Shown here piece after piece: positions 7,186-10,649 of a stretch of DNA of 10,649 bases. Position 1 is the stretch's first letter. Each line of letters opens with the position of its first letter. The position numbers and the translations under genes are program-made. The notes beneath the pieces are model-generated. The model had not been told where the DNA came from and made no database searches. It was given only the letters and a program-made list of their open reading frames with translations. Source of the DNA: Deinococcus sp. (lineage in GTDB: Bacteria; Deinococcota; Deinococci; Deinococcales; Deinococcaceae); contig JAGLBF010000055.1 of the NCBI GenBank assembly GCA_018260375.1, positions 3,877 to 14,525 of the forward strand, read 5' to 3'.

Positions 7186-7192
7186 CTCCTTT
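7186..7192 (-). promoter_or_regulatory. Ribosome binding site of parA
   Basis: On the - strand AAAGGAG is followed by seven bases and then the ATG at 7178, the strongest Shine-Dalgarno in the window. It fixes the parA start. Confidence 0.85.
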
Positions 7193-7223
7193 GAGAGGAC
7201 GGTGCTCAGGTAAGACACGGTTC

Positions 7224-7239
7224 AGAATCACATGATTCT
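7224..7239. promoter_or_regulatory. Candidate parS site 1
   Basis: AGAATCACATGATTCT, the 16-bp palindrome with one central mismatch. It is the closest copy to parA (46 bp from the ATG) and so the most likely to overlap its promoter. Confidence 0.75.
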
Positions 7240-7280
7240 AAACCAAGATGCCAGGACAGGCAGCACACCCTGCAAACACC

Positions 7281-7296
7281 AGAATCACGTGATTCT
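7281..7296. promoter_or_regulatory. Candidate parS site 2
   Basis: Perfect palindrome AGAATCACGTGATTCT, followed by AA as at sites 1 and 3. Its start is 57 bp from that of site 1. The CACGTG core is shared with the canonical chromosomal parS (core TTTCACGTGAAA), but the flanks differ. Confidence 0.8.
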
Positions 7297-7362
7297 AAAC
7301 TTGCAAGCTAGCCAACATAACCCGGTCACATGAACAGCTGAGCAGCATAGCCCACACCGTCT

Positions 7363-7378
7363 AGAATCACGTGATTCT
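7363..7378. promoter_or_regulatory. Candidate parS site 3
   Basis: Perfect palindrome AGAATCACGTGATTCT, extended by one more base pair on each side (TA...TA, 7362-7379). Its start is 82 bp from that of site 2. Confidence 0.8.
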
Positions 7379-7385
7379 AATACAG

Positions 7386-7540
7386 ACCGCCGATTGAATC
7401 TGGTTATTTCATATTTAACAAGGGTGGATGCAAGAAGAAAAATACGGGTTCCCTGGTATGGCGGTACACTGGGTGCTTTTCTGACGGTGCTTTCTAACTG
7501 TGTTGGCCAGACTGTACCAGAATGGAGCGCAGTCCGTATA
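7386..7540 (+). repeat. Copy D of the intergenic hairpin repeat, between parS sites 3 and 4
   Basis: Runs from ACCGCCGATTGAATC through GGGTGGATGCAAG, AATACGGGTTCCCTGGTATGG, TGACGGTGCTTTCTAACTGTG and GGAGCGCAGTCCGTATA. It aligns best with the inverted copy B. The terminal AATACGG and CCGTAT elements of the second stem are kept. It sits just after palindrome 3 and explains most of the 251-bp gap before palindrome 4. The remaining stretch to 7629 shows nothing I can name beyond the 3' flank of cobQ. Confidence 0.7.
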
Positions 7541-7629
7541 AATGCTTAGGCCACATCACAGCTCAAAGCCTAGAGCCCAGCGGCCTAAAGGTTAAGGTGA
7601 TGCAGCGCGTGTTGCCCGCCTCAATATTT

Positions 7630-7645
7630 AGAATCACGTGATTCT
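7630..7645. promoter_or_regulatory. Candidate parS site 4
   Basis: Perfect palindrome AGAATCACGTGATTCT, 12 bp beyond the cobQ stop and 250 bp from site 3. The distance is mostly filled by repeat copy D, so it was probably part of a tighter cluster before the repeat arrived. Confidence 0.78.
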
Positions 7646-7657
7646 TAGTTGGTCGAG

Positions 7658-9070
7658 TTAGAGCCATTGTGCGATGGTGTCCCACTGCAAAGCGGCTTGT
7701 ACCTGCGTGGCTAGGGTATCTAATCGCCAATCAAGCGGGGGAAGAGCAGCAGGCAAGGGCAGCCCTGCGCCCGATAGGAACTGCTGTAAAAAGGCGGGGT
7801 TGTCGAGCAGCCCATGCAGGTACGTGCCGCGCACCTGTCCACACTGCCACAGCAGACCGCTCACCTGTTCGTGTACGCCTGGGCCTGAGCGCGTTTGTCC
7901 GTGGTGGATTTCATAACCGCTGAGGGGTTGGCCTGTAACGGGATCGTTGAAGGTGGTCAGGGTGGTGGTTTTTTGGGAAGCCAACTCGGTATGAATATCA
8001 AGGAGGCCCAGGCCGTCTACCGTGCCGTTTCTCTCTGAGTCACTCGCCTCAACGCCATGCGGGTCGCTGATGCGCCGTCCCAGCATCTGTAACCCTCCGC
8101 AGATACCCAGCAGCGGCTTATGGTCAGCCAGTGCGGTGATCGCCGCTGCCAAGCCCGTAGCGCGGAGCCAGGCCAGGTCTGCTGCCGTGCTTTTGCTGCC
8201 AGGTAGGATAACAGCCTGCACGCCAGACAGCTCAGCGGGCGTGGTTACCCAGCGTAGATGTTCACCCAGCGGCGCAAACTCATCGGTATTGGCGATGTGA
8301 GGCAGGCGCACCACACCCACCTGACCCCAAGTGCGCCTTTCGGTGCTGCTCAGGCTGTCTTCTTCGGGGAGGGGAACAGACAGCATAGGCACGGTGCCGA
8401 GTACAGGGACGCCGGTCTGCTTCTCTAACCACTGCGGTGCGGGTGCCAGCAAAGCGGGGTCGCCCCGAAATTTGTTGAGAATAAATCCGCCCAACAGCGC
8501 CCGGTCAGCGGCGGGCAAACAGTGCCAGGTGCCGAGCAGATGAGCAAACGCGCCGCCCCGGTCAATATCAGCAGCGAGCAGCACACGGGCGCGGGCGGCG
8601 TGAGCGACGCGCATATTGACAATGTCACTGCTTTGCAAGTTGATTTCGGCGGGGCTGCCTGCGCCTTCTATCACCAGCACGTCGTATTCGTCCATAAGAC
8701 TGTGCAGCGCCTCTTGCACATGGGGCCATAACCTGGGCTTGCGTTCACGCCAGGGGAGGGCGCTGAGTGCGGGGTTAGCCTGACCCAGCAGCACCACCTG
8801 AGAGCGGGTGTCGGCCTCTGGCTTGAGTAGCACGGGGTTCATACGCACATCAGGCACTACGCGGGCAGCCTGGGCCTGCACCAACTGAGCGCGGCCCATC
8901 TCTAGCCCAGTTGGGGTGACACCTGCATTGTTGCTCATGTTCTGGGCCTTGAAGGGTGCCACCCTTACGCCCTGATTGCTGAGGATACGGCAAAGCGCCG
9001 CTGCCAGATACGACTTGCCTGCGTCGCTGGTACACCCCTGAACCATGATGGCTTTGGCCTGAGGGGTCAT
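7658..9070 (-). CDS. cobQ: Cobyric acid synthase CobQ/CbiP
   Basis: A 470-residue glutamine-dependent amidotransferase of late cobalamin synthesis. It adds four amide groups (at b, d, e and g) to adenosylcobyrinic acid a,c-diamide, using ATP and glutamine. The N-terminal dethiobiotin synthetase-like domain shows GCTSDAGKS (12-20, P-loop), PFKAQNMSNNAG (39-50), MGRAQLVQAQAA (58-69), MNPVLLKP (77-84) and VIEGAGSPAEINL (133-145). AADIDRGGAFAHLLGT (166-181) and ILPGSKST (288-295) follow. The C-terminal class I glutamine amidotransferase domain has LGICGGLQMLG (321-331) with nucleophile Cys324, GYEIHHG (385-391) and TYLHGL with catalytic His419. All catalytic features are present and the length is normal. 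The ATG overlaps the stop of the small ORF upstream (ATGA), implying coupled translation. Confidence 0.96.
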   Translation of the reverse strand: MTPQAKAIMVQGCTSDAGKSYLAAALCRILSNQGVRVAPFKAQNMSNNAGVTPTGLEMGRAQLVQAQAARVVPDVRMNPVLLKPEADTRSQVVLLGQANPALSALPWRERKPRLWPHVQEALHSLMDEYDVLVIEGAGSPAEINLQSSDIVNMRVAHAARARVLLAADIDRGGAFAHLLGTWHCLPAADRALLGGFILNKFRGDPALLAPAPQWLEKQTGVPVLGTVPMLSVPLPEEDSLSSTERRTWGQVGVVRLPHIANTDEFAPLGEHLRWVTTPAELSGVQAVILPGSKSTAADLAWLRATGLAAAITALADHKPLLGICGGLQMLGRRISDPHGVEASDSERNGTVDGLGLLDIHTELASQKTTTLTTFNDPVTGQPLSGYEIHHGQTRSGPGVHEQVSGLLWQCGQVRGTYLHGLLDNPAFLQQFLSGAGLPLPAALPPLDWRLDTLATQVQAALQWDTIAQWL

Positions 9071-9228
9071 CTGCGCTTGTAGGCCAGTGCCGCTACTTGA
9101 GCGTCTTGTAGCTTGCCCTGTACCTCAAAAGGCCCGCTGTAGGCTGATGGTATGCCCAGTAGGTGAGTCGGACTTGGGGGCACAGGCACGCTTCCCGCGT
9201 GGCCAAGCTGAGTGATGAGGCTGGGCAT
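9067..9228 (-). CDS. Small 53-residue ORF coupled between cobD-like gene and cobQ
   Basis: A short reading frame from ATG at 9228 to TGA at 9067-9069. It starts MPSLITQLGHAGSVPVPP and ends in LQDAQVAALAYKRR. I do not recognise it. The evidence that it is translated is positional: it starts 4 nt after the aminotransferase stop and its TGA overlaps the cobQ ATG by 4 nt (ATGA), the usual packing of genes in a bacterial operon. No membrane segment, signal peptide, cysteine pair or known motif is visible; the N-terminal half is rich in proline and small residues and the C-terminal third is probably helical. No clear Shine-Dalgarno. It could be a small accessory protein, a remnant of a longer cob gene, or a leader that merely transmits ribosomes to cobQ. 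Confidence 0.55.
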   Translation of the reverse strand: MPSLITQLGHAGSVPVPPSPTHLLGIPSAYSGPFEVQGKLQDAQVAALAYKRR

Positions 9229-9232
9229 GGCT

Positions 9233-10237
9233 TTAGTGTACGGCGCTTAGCGTTTGCCTGAGCGCCGCTATCAGCTGGGTGTCGGCTGCCGCGCCCTGAG
9301 TACTGACGCGAATACGCCGCGCAAAGCCGTAGCTGGTACAGTCGCGCACCCGTAAGCTCTGCGCTAACAGTGCAGCCGTCACCCGCGCCGCGCTGCCCAC
9401 ATCTAGTGTGAGGTAAGGAGTGCTGTGGTGCTCTACTGTGCCAAGCGCCCGCAGTGCTTCAGCTAGGGCCACCTGGTCTGCACGCACACGCGGCAAGGTC
9501 TGGGTCAAAAAGTCCTGGGCAGCGGGCAAGGCCTCTAGTACCGCCGCCGTGCCTGCAGGCAGGTGCCACGCGGGGGCCAAGTTGTCTAGCTGCGCGGTGA
9601 CTTCGGCGCTGGCGACCGCGTAGGCAGGTCGCGCACCGACTAGGCCATGAGCCTTACCCGGCGAGTAAAGGGCAACGGCTGAGGGGTGGTGGTTGAAGAC
9701 AAAGTCCGTAAACGGCATGTAGGCCAAATCCACAATGAGCAGCGCCCCTTTTGCCGCGCAAACATCAGCGAGGTACTCTAGCTGATCGGCTGACAGGCTG
9801 CGCCCTGTAGGGTTGTGCGGCTGACCCACATACACCAGCGCTGCGCTGCTTGGAAGGCTGTTGGGGAGGGCGCTGACCACATCAATTGTGGCACGTTGTA
9901 ACTGAGCAGCGCGGGCCAGTTCGCCAAAGGGAGCGTATAGGCTGAGCAGCGTACCACCAGCAGGTAAAAAGGCGCGGGCAAGGCGGTGCAGTAGGTCAGA
10001 TGCCCCCACGCTGAGGGCTATCTGGTCGGGTGCTACGCCGTGCCAGTGAGCCAAACGTTGCCGCGCCGCTGAGTAAGCAGGGTCAGGATAGTGGGCGTGG
10101 TCAGCGGCGCTGAGCGCCTGCAAAAGCGCAGGGTTAGGGCCGTAGGGGTTGGTATTGACACTGAAATCTAAGCCTCTAAAGGCTGTAGCTGTTGGCCCGC
10201 CGTGTGGCGCGCGCGGCAAGAGAGGGGGAAGGTTCAT
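9233..10237 (-). CDS. cobD: Threonine-phosphate decarboxylase-like aminotransferase (CobD/CobC type)
   Basis: A 334-residue fold-type I PLP enzyme. In Salmonella CobD converts L-threonine O-3-phosphate to (R)-1-amino-2-propanol O-2-phosphate, the linker between corrin ring and nucleotide loop. The family hallmarks are an N-terminal HGG (12-14), LDFSVNTNPYGP (23-34), YPDP (50-53), LSVGASDLLHRLARAF (75-90), VGQPHNPTGR (137-146), IVDLAYMPF with Asp170 and Tyr173, SPGKAHGLVGARPAYA with the PLP lysine Lys195, and FARRIRVSTQ with the carboxylate-binding arginine. It is slightly shorter than typical CobD (about 350-365). The ATG at 10237 is preferred; an in-frame TTG at 10267 would overlap the upstream ORF. 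Being next to cobQ supports the cobalamin role over histidinol-phosphate aminotransferase, which it resembles. Some bacteria use the symbol cobC for this gene. Confidence 0.88.
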   Translation of the reverse strand: MNLPPLLPRAPHGGPTATAFRGLDFSVNTNPYGPNPALLQALSAADHAHYPDPAYSAARQRLAHWHGVAPDQIALSVGASDLLHRLARAFLPAGGTLLSLYAPFGELARAAQLQRATIDVVSALPNSLPSSAALVYVGQPHNPTGRSLSADQLEYLADVCAAKGALLIVDLAYMPFTDFVFNHHPSAVALYSPGKAHGLVGARPAYAVASAEVTAQLDNLAPAWHLPAGTAAVLEALPAAQDFLTQTLPRVRADQVALAEALRALGTVEHHSTPYLTLDVGSAARVTAALLAQSLRVRDCTSYGFARRIRVSTQGAAADTQLIAALRQTLSAVH

Positions 10238-10250
10238 AGCAGGCAACCTA

Positions 10251-10535
10251 TTAGGCGGGCAGCTCAAAAAGTTGCTCGGCGTGCTCAGGGCGCCTAAGAG
10301 TGTAGTCTGTCTGCTCGCGGTACGCCCTCATCGTCCGTGTTGACACTCCAGGTGGCCGTTGGGGGTGTGGGGAGCTGCTCGCCCGGTTAAAGATCTGGTC
10401 TGGACGGTCTGGGTACTTTTGCCACAGCCGCCCCATTATTTCCTCTGCTCGTTCATACTCACCTTTATAAACCAAGCCGGCCACCTTTGCAGCTGTGATA
10501 CGGATTCCGATTGATTTGGCGTACTTCCGAATCAA
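10251..10535 (-). CDS. Hypothetical ORF whose 5' end lies inside repeat copy E
   Basis: A 94-codon frame beginning at TTG (10535), immediately after an in-frame TGA, and ending 13 nt before the ATG of the cobD-like gene. The first 13 residues (MIRKYAKSIGIRI) are encoded by the 5' hairpin of repeat E. The following TAAKVAGLVYKGEYERAEEIMG looks like real helical protein, and a second part after a proline-rich linker (SSSPHPQRPPG) reads TMRAYREQTDYTLRRPEH. I do not recognise a family. It may be a truncated gene whose original start was replaced by the repeat, a chimera, or a chance frame; GTG codons downstream could also start it. No ribosome site is visible at the TTG. Position and spacing suit an operon member, but the evidence is weak. 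Confidence 0.35.
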   Translation of the reverse strand: MIRKYAKSIGIRITAAKVAGLVYKGEYERAEEIMGRLWQKYPDRPDQIFNRASSSPHPQRPPGVSTRTMRAYREQTDYTLRRPEHAEQLFELPA

Positions 10536-10634
10536 TCAGGGCGGATGCGAGTGGGAACAGCATACGGACTGTGCGGTATGGAGCCGCAGGCGGTGCTTTT
10601 CCGACTGTGGTGGAATGGAGCGCAGTCCGTATGA
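10495..10634 (+). repeat. Copy E of the intergenic hairpin repeat (near intact)
   Basis: Same boundaries as copy C: GTGATACGGATTCCG to CAGTCCGTATGA. First hairpin: GATTGATTTGG (10509-10519), loop CGTACTT, CCGAATCAATC (10527-10537). Second long stem: CATACGGACTGTGC (10561-10574) with GCGCAGTCCGTATG (10620-10633), 13 of 14 positions paired, enclosing a small GCGG/CCGC hairpin. The two-stem structure is the best-preserved example in the window. It lies upstream of the cobD-like gene, between it and whatever comes next outside the window. Confidence 0.82.
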
Positions 10635-10649
10635 GCGCTCAGGCGCGGG

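Noticed and set aside
7224..7645. CRISPR array or iteron origin
   Set aside because: The repeated unit is a 16-bp palindrome with unequal spacing (57, 82, 267 bp), unlike CRISPR or regular iterons. No cas or replication initiator gene is in the window, and parAB adjacency favours centromere sites.

Overview
The window looks like part of a secondary replicon (megaplasmid or second chromosome) of a Deinococcus-like bacterium, with moderately high GC. Three things suggest this: a parA-parB partition pair with a cluster of palindromic candidate parS sites; cobalamin genes next to it (a linkage I recall, unverified, from Deinococcus megaplasmids); and a family of about 140-160 bp hairpin-forming intergenic repeats resembling the small non-coding repeats (SNRs) of Deinococcus. 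Genus assignment is inference, not read directly from a marker gene.

Layout. 1-1600 (+ strand): a histidine phosphatase (possibly alpha-ribazole phosphatase) and a CAP/SCP-domain lipoprotein, then a strong bidirectional terminator. 1605-3572 (- strand): a large APC-superfamily permease with a C-terminal soluble domain. 3573-4173: a gene-free region holding two inverted repeat copies. 4174-5109 (+): transaldolase, followed by a nearly intact repeat copy and a hairpin with a 16-bp tandem duplication. 5429-7178 (-): parB and parA, overlapping as an operon. 7179-7657: a gene-free partition region with four copies of the 16-bp palindrome AGAATCACGTGATTCT (one with a central mismatch) and a repeat lying between sites 3 and 4. 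7658-10237 (-): a compact cobalamin operon of a CobD/CobC-type aminotransferase, a 53-codon unrecognised ORF and cobQ, with 4-nt spacing or overlap. 10251-10634: an ORF whose 5' end lies inside another repeat copy, then the rest of that repeat.

How the genes fit together. ParA, ParB and the palindromes most likely form the segregation system of the replicon. CobQ amidates adenosylcobyrinic a,c-diamide, the CobD-like enzyme supplies the aminopropanol arm, and the phosphatase at the left edge could act in nucleotide-loop assembly. The transaldolase (pentose phosphate pathway), the permease and the CAP lipoprotein are independent units. The least explained items are the variant parS-like array with a divergent ParA, the small coupled ORF between the two cob genes, and the repeat family, whose 5' hairpin is kept although its sequence differs between copies.
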